A stretch of 8,853 nt of DNA from Sphingomonas sp. (lineage in GTDB: Bacteria > Pseudomonadota > Alphaproteobacteria > Sphingomonadales > Sphingomonadaceae), in the NCBI GenBank assembly GCA_025935515.1, contig JAICVC010000087.1, forward strand, positions 1-8,853, in the 5' to 3' direction. The translations under genes and the position numbers were made by a program. Every line of letters starts with the position of its first letter. The stretch's first letter is position 1. Below the pieces are notes generated by a model, which did not search any database, had not been told where the DNA came from, and was given only the letters and a program-made list of their open reading frames with translations. Shown here piece after piece: positions 1 through 7,536 of the stretch.

Positions 1-242
1 ATGGCGATGCGTTCGAACGCGCCTATTGGGCGCTTGCCGCGCAGCGCAACACGCGCATCCTCGGCGTCTTCACCCGTCTCTGGAAGCGCGACCAGAAGCC
101 CGGGTACCGCCGCTTTCAGCCACGGATGTGGGGGCTGCTCGAGCGCGACCTTAGCGAGCCGCACCTCAAACCCGTCCGCGACTGGTTCGACGCCAACATC
201 GCGCCGCAGCATCGCCGCGAGCCCTGGAGGCAAGCCGCGTGA
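1..242 (+). CDS. amgK: C-terminal end of AmgK-like sugar kinase (aminoglycoside phosphotransferase fold), 5' partial
   Basis: Reading from position 3 gives 79 codons to a TGA at 240-242; the start lies outside the window. The visible part is the C-terminal helical region typical of the APH-fold kinases encoded next to murU in proteobacteria: it contains RILGVFTRLWKRD, then PRMWGLLERDL, and ends near WFDANIAP. The ATP-binding and catalytic residues are upstream and cannot be checked. In the characterised family, AmgK phosphorylates MurNAc (and GlcNAc) at the anomeric position in the cytoplasm, and MurU converts the product to UDP-MurNAc, bypassing de novo synthesis of the precursor. The stop codon overlaps the next gene's GTG by 4 bp (GTGA), so translation is probably coupled. 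The function rests on family resemblance and the murU-like neighbour; a generic phosphotransferase is the alternative. Confidence 0.82.
   Translation, partial: GDAFERAYWALAAQRNTRILGVFTRLWKRDQKPGYRRFQPRMWGLLERDLSEPHLKPVRDWFDANIAPQHRREPWRQAA
226..230 (+). promoter_or_regulatory. Shine-Dalgarno site deciding the murU GTG start
   Basis: A perfect GGAGG core lies inside the end of the upstream kinase gene, 8 nt before the GTG at 239. The later in-frame ATG codons at 305 and 311, which would give a more family-like N-terminus, have no purine-rich site at a proper distance. This favours the GTG start and an extended protein N-terminus. Confidence 0.7.
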
Positions 243-1000
243 GCACCGCCAAACGGGCCCTCCGGCTGCGCGCCGAAATCCCGGCCCAAGTGCCGCGGAC
301 AGCGATGATCATGGCCGCGGGTCTCGGGAAGCGCATGCGGCCGCTGACCGCGACCAAGCCCAAGCCGCTGATCGAGGTGGGCGGCAAGGCGCTGCTCGAC
401 CATGTTCTCGAAAGGCTCCACGCCGCGGGCGTGAGGAAGGTGGTGGTCAACGTGCACTACCTCGCCGACGCGCTGGAGGCGCACCTCGCGACGCGCGCGC
501 ACGGTCTCGAAGTCGTCATTTCCGACGAGCGCAAGCTGCTGATGGAAACGGGCGGCGGCCTGGTGAAGGCCGAGCCGCTGATCGATTGCGATCCGTTCCT
601 CGCGCTCAACAGCGACAATCTGTGGATCGACGGTCCGGCCGACACGATTAGGCTGCTCGCCTCGCAATGGGACGGCGCCAGGATGGACGCGCTGCTGCTG
701 CTCGTGCCGCAGGCGCGCGCGCTCAATCATCGCGGCATAGGCGACTTCCACATGGACCGCGCCGGCCGGATTCGACGCCGCGAGCGCAGCCATGTCGCGC
801 CGTTCGTGTTCACCGGCATCCAGATGGTCGCGAAGCATCTGTTGCGCGACGCGCCGGATGGGCCGTTCTCGACCAACATCCTGTGGGATCGGGCAATAGA
901 GGAGGGCCGGGCGTTCGGAGCAGTCCACCAGGGACTGTGGTTCGATGTCGGAACGCCCCAATCAATCCCGATGACGGAAGCGGCGCTCGAGAATGTCTGA
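239..1000 (+). CDS. murU: MurU-like nucleotidyltransferase (MurNAc-1-phosphate uridylyltransferase family)
   Basis: A 253-residue sugar-1-phosphate nucleotidyltransferase. The signature nucleotide-binding loop, AAGLGKRMRPLT followed by KPKPL, spans residues 26-44. The metal-binding Asp126 is in LNSDN, and a second probable metal Asp236 is in WFDVGTP near the C-terminus; both are typical of the MurU/RfbA-like fold. In characterised bacteria MurU makes UDP-MurNAc from MurNAc-1-phosphate and UTP in the cytoplasm, downstream of AmgK. The upstream kinase gene overlaps by 4 bp and addB overlaps the 3' end by 8 bp, suggesting one transcript with coupled translation. The GTG start is supported by a GGAGG at 226-230. 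It gives about 20 extra residues, rich in Arg and Ala, before the usual start of the fold. Substrate identity is inferred from the kinase neighbour; a mannose- or glucose-1-phosphate transferase is less likely. Confidence 0.85.
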   Translation: MSTAKRALRLRAEIPAQVPRTAMIMAAGLGKRMRPLTATKPKPLIEVGGKALLDHVLERLHAAGVRKVVVNVHYLADALEAHLATRAHGLEVVISDERKLLMETGGGLVKAEPLIDCDPFLALNSDNLWIDGPADTIRLLASQWDGARMDALLLLVPQARALNHRGIGDFHMDRAGRIRRRERSHVAPFVFTGIQMVAKHLLRDAPDGPFSTNILWDRAIEEGRAFGAVHQGLWFDVGTPQSIPMTEAALENV

Positions 1001-3869
1001 CCCGCGCCGGGTCGCGGTTTACACGATCCCGTCGCACCGCTCGTTCGCCGACGCGCTCGCAGCCGGGTTGATCGCACGTTTCGGCAAGGAGCCACTGGGC
1101 CTTGCGCGGGGCCGGGTCCTGCTTCCGAACAATCGCGCGGTGCGCGCAGTCACGGAGGCCTTTGTCCGGCAAAGCGGCACTGGACTGCTGCTGCCGCGGC
1201 TGATCCCGGTCGGCGATCCCGAGCTAGACGAGCGCGTCGGCGGCGCGCTCGACCGGATCGACGAGGATGAGCCCGTGCCGCCGGCGATCGACCCGACCGA
1301 ACGTCTGCTCAGGCTCTCGTCCATCGTGCGAGGCGAGGGGACGGCGGAAAGCCTGCGACTGGCCGCCGATCTGGCGCGCACCCTCGACGCATTGCTGATC
1401 GAGGAGATCCAACCGACCCGGCTGCGCGAGGCGGTCGCCGAGACGAGCGATCTCGCGCGACATTGGGAAAAGTCGCTCGAGAAACTCCAGCTAATCTACG
1501 AAGCCTGGCCGCAAATCCTCGTCGATCGGGGTGCGATCGACCTGGCCGAGCGGCGAAACCGCTTGCTCCATCGCCTGGCCGAGCGCTGGGAGGATGAGCC
1601 GCCGACCGGATTCACGGTCGCAGCAGGCATCACCACCGGCGCACCCGCCGTGGCCGCGCTGGTCGCCCGCGTGGCGCGGATGCCCGAAGGCATGGTCGTG
1701 CTTCCCGGCTTATGGCTCGCCAACGTCTTACCGGAGGAGGAGTGGGATGCCCTCGGCCCGGACGAGGATGGGCGGGGGGAGGCGACGCACCCGCAATTCC
1801 ATCTCAAATTGTTGCTCGACCGGCTCGGCGTGGCCCGTGCGGAGGTGCAGCAGTGGCGCTGGTCGGGCGGCGCGGTATCCTCGCCGGCGAGGGGGCGAGC
1901 AGTCGCCAACGCCATGGCATCCCCCGATTTCTCCCACAAATGGGAGATCCTGAAACCCTCCGACCGCCGGTTGTCCGGAATCCGCCTCGCCGAGCTCGCC
2001 GATCCGGCCGCCGAAGCGCAGGCGATTGCGCTGGCGCTGCGCGCGGCGCTGGAGACGCCCGGCAAGACCGCCGCGCTGGTGACTCCCGATCGCGTCCTGG
2101 CCAGCCGGACATCCGCCTTGCTCGCCCGCTGGGGTATCGAGGCGGACGACAGCGCCGGCCAACCCTTGTCTGCGACGCCCGCGGGAACGCTCCTGCTCGG
2201 GATTGCGAGCGCGGTGGCGGAAGATCTGGCCCCGGTGGCATTGCTTGCGCTGCTCAAACATCCGCTGGTCGGCGGTGAGGGCGATGAGAGAGTCGCCTGG
2301 CTCGACGGTGTGCGGGAGCTCGACAGGAAGCTGCGAGGCCCGCGTCCTCCCGCGGGCCTGCCGGGGCTCGATGCGCACTTCGGCGCAGCGCGGGAATGGC
2401 GAAACGTCCGGCAGCGGATCGAAGAATTCAGTGGGCTGCTTGCTCGACCCCTGTCTCTTGCTCGCTTCGCGCAAGCATTGTCCGAGGCCGCTCAGCGGCT
2501 CGCCGGCGAAGCAGCCTGGCGGGGCCCGGCCGGACGAATGGCGGCAGACATGCTCGCCGAGCTGCAAGCATCCGAATCCGCGCTTCAGCTCAGTGTCACG
2601 ACGGCGGACTGCGTGGCATTGCTTCGGCAGCTGCTCGAAACCCGGGCGGTGCGGCCGCCATATGGCGGGCATCCCCGCATTTTCATCCGCGGCCTGCTCG
2701 AGGCGCGGCTGCAGCGCGCCGACCTCGTCATCCTCGGCGGTTTGAACGAGGGCGTGTGGCCGTCACTTCCGGCGCCTGATCCCTGGCTTCCGCCGAAGGT
2801 CCGCGCCAAGCTGAAAGTGCCGACGCTGGAAACGCGCATCGGCCTTGTTGCGCACGATTTCGCGAGTGCGCTGGGCGCTCCCGAGGTGCTGATCACTCGG
2901 TCGAGGCGCGACGCCAAGTCGCCGACGGTGGCTTCGCGCTTCCTGCTGCGGCTTGGCGCGATCAGCGGTGGTTTGCCGCGCGACGTCCAGCTCGAGCGCC
3001 TGGTGCGCGCGCTCGACAATCCCGGACCGTCGCGCCCGGTCGATAAGCCGGCGCCTACGCCGCCAAGCGAGCAACGGCCCGAAAGAATTTCCGTGACCGC
3101 CGTCGATCGCCTCAACGCCGACCCGTTTGCCTTCTACGCCCAGGCGATCCTGAAGCTTCGCGCGCTCGATCCGGTCGATGACGACCATACGGCGCGATGG
3201 AAAGGGATCGCCGTCCATGAGGTCCTGCAGGAATGGCTGCAGCATGACGATTGCGATCCGGACAAGCTTCGTCCGCGTGCCGAGCGGCTGCTTCAAGGCG
3301 AGGCGATCCACCCGATGCTGCGGGCATTGTGGGCGCCGCGGCTGCTGGAGGCGATCGACTGGATCGCGGCGACGGAGCGCGACAACCAGTCGCAGGGGCG
3401 GCGGCCGCTGACCGCGGAGGTGACTGGCGAAACCGTGCTCGCGGGGGTTACGGTACATGGCCGCGTCGACCGCATTGACCGGTTCCCGGACGGCAGCATC
3501 GCGATCATCGACTACAAGACCGGCCAGCCGCCTTCGCAGAAGTCGGTCAGCGAGGGCTTTGCGCTCCAGCTCGGCCTTTTGGGGCTGATCGGCCGCGCCG
3601 GGGGGTTCGAGGGGGCTTCGGGCGATCCAGCCGCGTTCGAATATTGGTCGCTCGCCCGGTACCGCGGCAAGTTCGGCCGGCTGATGCGCCCCGACAAGGA
3701 TATGCAACCGGGCGAATTCCTCGATCACGCCTATCGGAACTTCAAGGCGGCGGCGGAGAAGTGGCTGACGGGCAGCGAGCCGTTCACCGCCAAGCTCAAC
3801 CCAGCCTACGCACCCTACGGCGACTACGATCAGCTGATGCGGCTCGAAGAATGGTACGGTCGCAAATGA
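993..3869 (+). CDS. addB: Double-strand break repair protein AddB, alphaproteobacterial type
   Basis: A 958-residue AddB subunit of the AddAB helicase-nuclease, which resects double-strand DNA ends and prepares them for RecA. The N-terminus (VYTIPSHRSFADAL, then GRVLLPNNRA) is the degenerate UvrD-like region; I see no GxxxxGK[ST] Walker A loop, as expected for the alphaproteobacterial form. The conserved ILGGLNEGVWP block is at about 580-590. The C-terminal RecB-type PD-(D/E)XK nuclease is complete: His742 in the KGIAVHE helix, Asp826 in GRVDRID, Asp840 and Lys842 in IIDYKTG, and Gln859. The protein has only two cysteines, so the four-cysteine iron-sulfur staple of Bacillus AddB is absent. 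The ATG at 993 overlaps the end of murU by 8 bp; the nearest purine stretch (GGAAG, 976-980) is 12 nt away, so coupling probably helps initiation. Length fits the family. Confidence 0.96.
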   Translation: MSDPRRVAVYTIPSHRSFADALAAGLIARFGKEPLGLARGRVLLPNNRAVRAVTEAFVRQSGTGLLLPRLIPVGDPELDERVGGALDRIDEDEPVPPAIDPTERLLRLSSIVRGEGTAESLRLAADLARTLDALLIEEIQPTRLREAVAETSDLARHWEKSLEKLQLIYEAWPQILVDRGAIDLAERRNRLLHRLAERWEDEPPTGFTVAAGITTGAPAVAALVARVARMPEGMVVLPGLWLANVLPEEEWDALGPDEDGRGEATHPQFHLKLLLDRLGVARAEVQQWRWSGGAVSSPARGRAVANAMASPDFSHKWEILKPSDRRLSGIRLAELADPAAEAQAIALALRAALETPGKTAALVTPDRVLASRTSALLARWGIEADDSAGQPLSATPAGTLLLGIASAVAEDLAPVALLALLKHPLVGGEGDERVAWLDGVRELDRKLRGPRPPAGLPGLDAHFGAAREWRNVRQRIEEFSGLLARPLSLARFAQALSEAAQRLAGEAAWRGPAGRMAADMLAELQASESALQLSVTTADCVALLRQLLETRAVRPPYGGHPRIFIRGLLEARLQRADLVILGGLNEGVWPSLPAPDPWLPPKVRAKLKVPTLETRIGLVAHDFASALGAPEVLITRSRRDAKSPTVASRFLLRLGAISGGLPRDVQLERLVRALDNPGPSRPVDKPAPTPPSEQRPERISVTAVDRLNADPFAFYAQAILKLRALDPVDDDHTARWKGIAVHEVLQEWLQHDDCDPDKLRPRAERLLQGEAIHPMLRALWAPRLLEAIDWIAATERDNQSQGRRPLTAEVTGETVLAGVTVHGRVDRIDRFPDGSIAIIDYKTGQPPSQKSVSEGFALQLGLLGLIGRAGGFEGASGDPAAFEYWSLARYRGKFGRLMRPDKDMQPGEFLDHAYRNFKAAAEKWLTGSEPFTAKLNPAYAPYGDYDQLMRLEEWYGRK

Positions 3870-3871
3870 GG

Positions 3872-4021
3872 CTAGCGGCGCGGCTTCTTCTTGACCTTGG
3901 AGGCGTACAGCAACGCCGCGACAATCGCGGCCGAGCCGATGCCGACGGCGACCCCGGCCTTCACCAGCTTCGCCCGGCGTTGTTCGGTGGCGCGGTCGGT
4001 TTCGTCGTCGCGGTCGTTCAT
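3872..4021 (-). CDS. Small single-pass membrane protein, 49 aa, function unknown
   Basis: The minus strand reads ATG at 4021 down to TAG at 3874-3872 and gives 49 residues. The first 21 are highly charged (MNDRDDETDR, then RRAKLVK). A hydrophobic Ala/Gly/Val/Ile stretch of about 18-20 residues follows (roughly 22-41, including GVAVGIGSAAIVAALLYA), then a very basic tail, KVKKKPRR. This is a convincing layout for a single transmembrane helix with charged ends. There is no recognisable signal-peptide cleavage site or catalytic motif. I do not recognise a named family, although short proteins of this shape are common in sphingomonads. It ends 2 bp from the addB stop on the other strand and starts 41 bp from the addA ATG, facing away from it. 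The ribosome-binding site is weak (a GAG about 9 nt upstream). A chance ORF cannot be excluded, but the residue pattern argues against it. Confidence 0.62.
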   Translation of the reverse strand: MNDRDDETDRATEQRRAKLVKAGVAVGIGSAAIVAALLYASKVKKKPRR

Positions 4022-4052
4022 CAGCCAAACTCTATGGCGTTCGGCGCGGATT

Positions 4053-4058
4053 GGGAAG
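4053..4058 (+). promoter_or_regulatory. Probable ribosome-binding site of addA
   Basis: GGGAAG ends 4 nt before the ATG at 4063. Its position points to that ATG rather than the in-frame TTG at 4051, which has no purine-rich site before it. The match to the anti-SD sequence is partial and the spacing is short. Confidence 0.45.
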
Positions 4059-4062
4059 CGGC

Positions 4063-7000
4063 ATGAGCGCGCGGTTCAAGACGCTGCCCGAACTCAGGGA
4101 CCAGCAATCGCTGGCGTCCGATCCGGCCGTCCATGCTTCGCTGTCGGCATCGGCCGGGACCGGGAAGACCCAGGTACTGACCGCCCGGGTCCTTCGCTTG
4201 CTGCTCAAAGGCGCGCGGCCGGAATCGATCCTCTGCCTGACCTTCACCAAGGCAGCGGCGGCCGAAATGGCGAACAGGATCGGCCGGAGGCTGGCTGACT
4301 GGGTGCGCCTGAAAGACAGCGAGCTCGGCAAGGATTTGCTGCATCTTGGCGAATCCAACGATCCGAGAACCCGGGAGCGGGCCCGGCAGCTGTTCGCGCG
4401 CGTGCTCGACTGCCCCGGCGGCCTCAGGATCCAGACCATCCACAGCTTCGCGCAATCGCTGCTCGCAGCCTTCCCCGCAGAAGCCGGGATCGTACCCGGC
4501 TTCCAGCCGATCGAGGGAAGGGCCGAGCAGGAATTGGTCCGGCGCACGCTGGCGGACCTGATGGCCAATGCCGAAGCCAATGGCGACGACGCACTTATCC
4601 GCGACGTGCAGCGGGTCAGCCGCCGCCTCGGCGAAGCAGGCGCCGTGGAATATCTCCAGGCCTGCGCGCGCAGGCCCGAAGCGCTGGCGGCGTTCGGGAA
4701 GCGCGATGAGATCGAGCCGGCGATCCGCAGATTGATGGATTTGCCCGCCGAATCCGTCGAGGATTATATCGCTCATCACTGCGGCGACGATCGCTTCGAC
4801 TGCGACCTCCTCCGGGCGGTAGCCGAAGCGAACCGCCGATGGGGCGCGCAGACCGGAATCGGGCACGCCAACCTCATCGACGAATGGCTGGTGCTGACTC
4901 CGATCGAACGGGCCGCGGCGCTGACCGAACTGCGCAAGGTAGTCCTCACCGACAAGGGCACGCTCAAGGTTTCGGCAGGCCAGGCGAGGGCCGAGCCGCA
5001 CTATGAAGCCCAGGCCGGGCGCCTTGCGGTCCTGATCGGGGAATTGCTGCGGATTCAGAACGGGGCGCGGCTTGCTGCAGACATGGGCGCCGGGCTGCGC
5101 GCCGGGCAGGCGTTCGCGAAGGCCTATGCGCTGGCGAAGCGGGCGGCCGGAGTCGCCGATTTCAACGACCTGATCGAATGGACGAGGTCGCTCCTGAAGC
5201 AGCCGGGAATGGGCGAATGGGTGCGCTACAAGCTCGACCGCCAGGTCGACCACGTTCTCGTCGACGAGGCGCAGGACACCAATGCGGCGCAATGGGAAAT
5301 CATCGAGCGGCTGGTCGAGGAATATTTCAGCGGCTCGAGCGAGGCTGAGCAGCGGGTGCGCACGCTGTTCATGGTCGGCGACTTCAAGCAGGCCATCTAT
5401 GGCTTCCAGGGGACGGATCCGAGGCGGTTCAGCGAAGCGCGCGAGATGTTCAAGGCGCGCGCCTCGACGCTGAGCAGTGGCGACGACCTGTTCAGCTATC
5501 GGCGCGAGGCGCAGGAGTTCCGCGACCTGTCGATCGCCGCCAGCTTCCGCTCGGCGCAGCCGGTGCTCGATGTGGTCGATGCGGTGATCGACACCGTCGG
5601 ACCCGCGGCGCTGGCGCTCGATGAGCCGCCTCCGCCGCACCGCGCTCATCATGGCGGCCGCCCGGGCTCGGTCGAGCTGTGGCACCCGTTCGCGGTCGAG
5701 GAATCGCCCGACGACAGCGACGAGGGCGAGGAACGCTGGATCAGCATCCGCGACCGCCACTATGCCGACGCGCTTGCCGAACGCATCAGGTTGATGGTCG
5801 AGGAAGCGCCAGTGCTCGCCTCGACCGGCAATCCGCTGGGTCCCGGCGACATCCTCGTGCTGGTCCGAAGCCGCGGCGAGCTGGCCTCGCTGATCGTCGC
5901 GCGGCTATTTTCGGCGGGCGTGCCGGTAGCCGGCGTCGACCGGCTCCATCTCCACGAGCCGCTGGCGGTGCAGGACCTGCTCGCCGCGGTGAAGTTCGCG
6001 GTTCAGCCGAACGACGATCTCAGCCTGGCGTGCCTGCTCGTGTCGCCGCTCATCGGCTGGGACCAGGACCAGCTTCGCGATCTCGCTTACGGGCGAAAGG
6101 GGTCGCTGTGGCGCGAACTGAGGCAAGGTGCGGCGCAGTTCAGGGATGCCCATGAGACGCTCGCCGAGCTGTTGCGGATCGCCGATTTCACCACCCCTTC
6201 GCGGTTTCTCGAGAAGATCCTAACCGGGCCAATCCAGGGCAGGCGCAAGCTTTATTCGCGGCTCGGCATGGCGGCGCGCGATGCAATCGACGAGCTGATG
6301 AACAGTGCACTCGAGTTCGAACGCAACGAGACGGCGTCGCTCGACCGCTTCCTGTCGTGGTTCTCGCGCGGCACGGTCGACGTGCAGCGGGACCCGGGGG
6401 CACCGGCCAACGAGGTCCGGGTCATGACGGTTCATGGCGCCAAGGGTCTGGAGGCCCCGGTGGTCATCCTGGCCGACGCGACCGCCGATCCGGCGCGACT
6501 GGGACGGACGCCGCTGACGGTCGACGTCGAGGTCAAGGGCTATGGCCTGGCGCCCCTGCTCCGTCCGAAGAAGGACGAACGCTGTCCCCCGTTCGAGGAG
6601 ATCATTCTTGGCGAGGAGAAACGCGACCTCGAAGAGCATATCCGGCTGCTGTATGTGGCGCTGACCCGCGCCGCCGATCGGCTGATCGTCAGCGGCGTGC
6701 GGCCCAAGGAGCGCAAGGACGGCGCCGATCCACGGCCGGCCAATTGCTGGCACAGGATCGTGGAGCAGGCGATGATGCCGATTGCGGCGCCGGCGCAAGC
6801 ACATGTCGCGCTGCATTACGGCTCGGATGCCGGTGGGCAGACCAAACGAGCGAAGGCCAAGGCCGACCTGCCTACGGTCGCGATTCCCGCATGGGCGACG
6901 ACGCCCGCGCCCCCCGAGGCCCGTCCGCCGCGTCCGCTCGCCCCCTCGGCGATTGCCACTGATGACGAAACCGCGCCGCCGCCAAGCGAAGCGATGCGCG

Positions 7001-7470
7001 CCGCGGCGCTGCGCGGCACCTGGATCCACCAGCTGCTCGAGCGTCTGCCGGCGGTCGAGCCGAGCGCTCGCGCCGAGGCTGCCGACCGCTGGCTCGAGCG
7101 CTCCGCCGGGGTCGCCGATCGGGCAAACCGAGAAGAGATCGTCGCCCAGGTCTGCGGCCTCCTGTCCGATCCGCAATTCGCTGACCTGTTCGGACCGGGC
7201 TCACTGGGGGAAGCCCCACTGGCCGCGACGCTTCCCGACGGGCGCGTCATTGCCGGCACCGTGGATCGCCTTCTGGTGGAGGAGGGCCGCGTCAGCGTCA
7301 TCGACTTCAAGACCGGCCGGGTACCTGCAACCGACGCCGACATTCCCAACGCGCACCGCTCCCAGATGCAGGCCTATGCCGAAGCACTGCAGGTCATCTT
7401 CCCGGGACGTCAGGTCAGCGCGTCGCTGTTGTACACGGCGGGCCCGAAGCTCATCGAAGTGATGCCTTGA
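4063..7470 (+). CDS. addA: Double-strand break repair helicase AddA, alphaproteobacterial type
   Basis: A 1135-residue UvrD/RecB-family (SF1A) 3'-5' helicase fused to a RecB-type nuclease; it is the motor subunit of AddAB. Motifs occur in order: Q-motif glutamines near 14-15; Walker A ASAGTGKT at 29-36 (Lys35); motif Ia LTFTKAAAAEM at 59-69; Walker B LVDEAQDT at 399-406 (Asp401, Glu402); motif III MVGDFKQAIYGFQG at 437-450; motif IV with Arg496 in SFRS; motif V MTVHGAKGLE at 788-797; motif VI LLYVALTRAADR at about 862-873. The C-terminal nuclease has His989 (GTWIHQ), Asp1068 (GTVDR), Asp1081 and Lys1083 (VIDFKTG), and a QMQAY block at 1101-1105. All look intact. I chose the ATG at 4063 because a GGGAAG precedes it and the protein then starts as family members do. 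It lies 193 bp after addB on the same strand, with a tiny opposite-strand gene between them. No good promoter is visible in that gap, so readthrough from addB is plausible. Confidence 0.97.
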   Translation: MSARFKTLPELRDQQSLASDPAVHASLSASAGTGKTQVLTARVLRLLLKGARPESILCLTFTKAAAAEMANRIGRRLADWVRLKDSELGKDLLHLGESNDPRTRERARQLFARVLDCPGGLRIQTIHSFAQSLLAAFPAEAGIVPGFQPIEGRAEQELVRRTLADLMANAEANGDDALIRDVQRVSRRLGEAGAVEYLQACARRPEALAAFGKRDEIEPAIRRLMDLPAESVEDYIAHHCGDDRFDCDLLRAVAEANRRWGAQTGIGHANLIDEWLVLTPIERAAALTELRKVVLTDKGTLKVSAGQARAEPHYEAQAGRLAVLIGELLRIQNGARLAADMGAGLRAGQAFAKAYALAKRAAGVADFNDLIEWTRSLLKQPGMGEWVRYKLDRQVDHVLVDEAQDTNAAQWEIIERLVEEYFSGSSEAEQRVRTLFMVGDFKQAIYGFQGTDPRRFSEAREMFKARASTLSSGDDLFSYRREAQEFRDLSIAASFRSAQPVLDVVDAVIDTVGPAALALDEPPPPHRAHHGGRPGSVELWHPFAVEESPDDSDEGEERWISIRDRHYADALAERIRLMVEEAPVLASTGNPLGPGDILVLVRSRGELASLIVARLFSAGVPVAGVDRLHLHEPLAVQDLLAAVKFAVQPNDDLSLACLLVSPLIGWDQDQLRDLAYGRKGSLWRELRQGAAQFRDAHETLAELLRIADFTTPSRFLEKILTGPIQGRRKLYSRLGMAARDAIDELMNSALEFERNETASLDRFLSWFSRGTVDVQRDPGAPANEVRVMTVHGAKGLEAPVVILADATADPARLGRTPLTVDVEVKGYGLAPLLRPKKDERCPPFEEIILGEEKRDLEEHIRLLYVALTRAADRLIVSGVRPKERKDGADPRPANCWHRIVEQAMMPIAAPAQAHVALHYGSDAGGQTKRAKAKADLPTVAIPAWATTPAPPEARPPRPLAPSAIATDDETAPPPSEAMRAAALRGTWIHQLLERLPAVEPSARAEAADRWLERSAGVADRANREEIVAQVCGLLSDPQFADLFGPGSLGEAPLAATLPDGRVIAGTVDRLLVEEGRVSVIDFKTGRVPATDADIPNAHRSQMQAYAEALQVIFPGRQVSASLLYTAGPKLIEVMP

Positions 7471-7520
7471 GGGCGCAGGACCGAGCGACCATATGACTGT
7501 TAATCTTTGATCCCGCCCGC

Positions 7521-7526
7521 AGGAGA
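7521..7526 (+). promoter_or_regulatory. Ribosome-binding site of trxA
   Basis: AGGAGA lies 10 nt before the ATG at 7537. It selects this start over the in-frame TTG at 7507, which lies upstream of the site and would add ten non-family residues. Confidence 0.6.
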
Positions 7527-7536
7527 TTCGTCCGCC

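Noticed and set aside
1..651. A 216-codon plus-strand frame beginning at base 1
   Set aside because: It is out of frame with both the kinase end and murU. The Ser/Arg/Ala-rich translation is typical of a shifted frame in GC-rich DNA.
116..961. A 281-codon minus-strand frame opposite the murU-like gene
   Set aside because: No domain is visible, and the plus strand encodes the nucleotidyltransferase signature through this interval.
2763..4028. A 421-codon minus-strand frame opposite the end of addB
   Set aside because: It lies under the conserved AddB nuclease motifs and is low-complexity, rich in Arg, Ala and Gly. It also conflicts with the better-supported 49-residue gene at 3872-4021.
4051..4062. 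TTG at 4051 as the addA start
   Set aside because: The ATG four codons later has a purine-rich site in front of it and gives the usual family N-terminus. No ribosome-binding site precedes the TTG.
4021..5760. A 579-codon open frame on the minus strand opposite addA
   Set aside because: It is the antisense shadow of a GC-rich gene with strong third-position bias. The translation has no recognisable domain, while the plus strand carries every AddA helicase motif.
7467..7495. Possible trxA promoter: TTGAGG, 17 nt, CATATG
   Set aside because: The -35 is moderate, but the -10 matches only 3 of 6 positions and fits the alphaproteobacterial consensus poorly. It is too weak to call without a mapped start site.
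7471..7518. GGGCG and CGCCC arms in the addA-trxA spacer as a terminator
   Set aside because: The arms are only five bases and nearly 40 nt apart, with no T-run after them.
7507..7536. TTG at 7507 as the trxA start
   Set aside because: It would place the AGGAGA ribosome-binding site inside the gene and add ten residues not found in thioredoxins.
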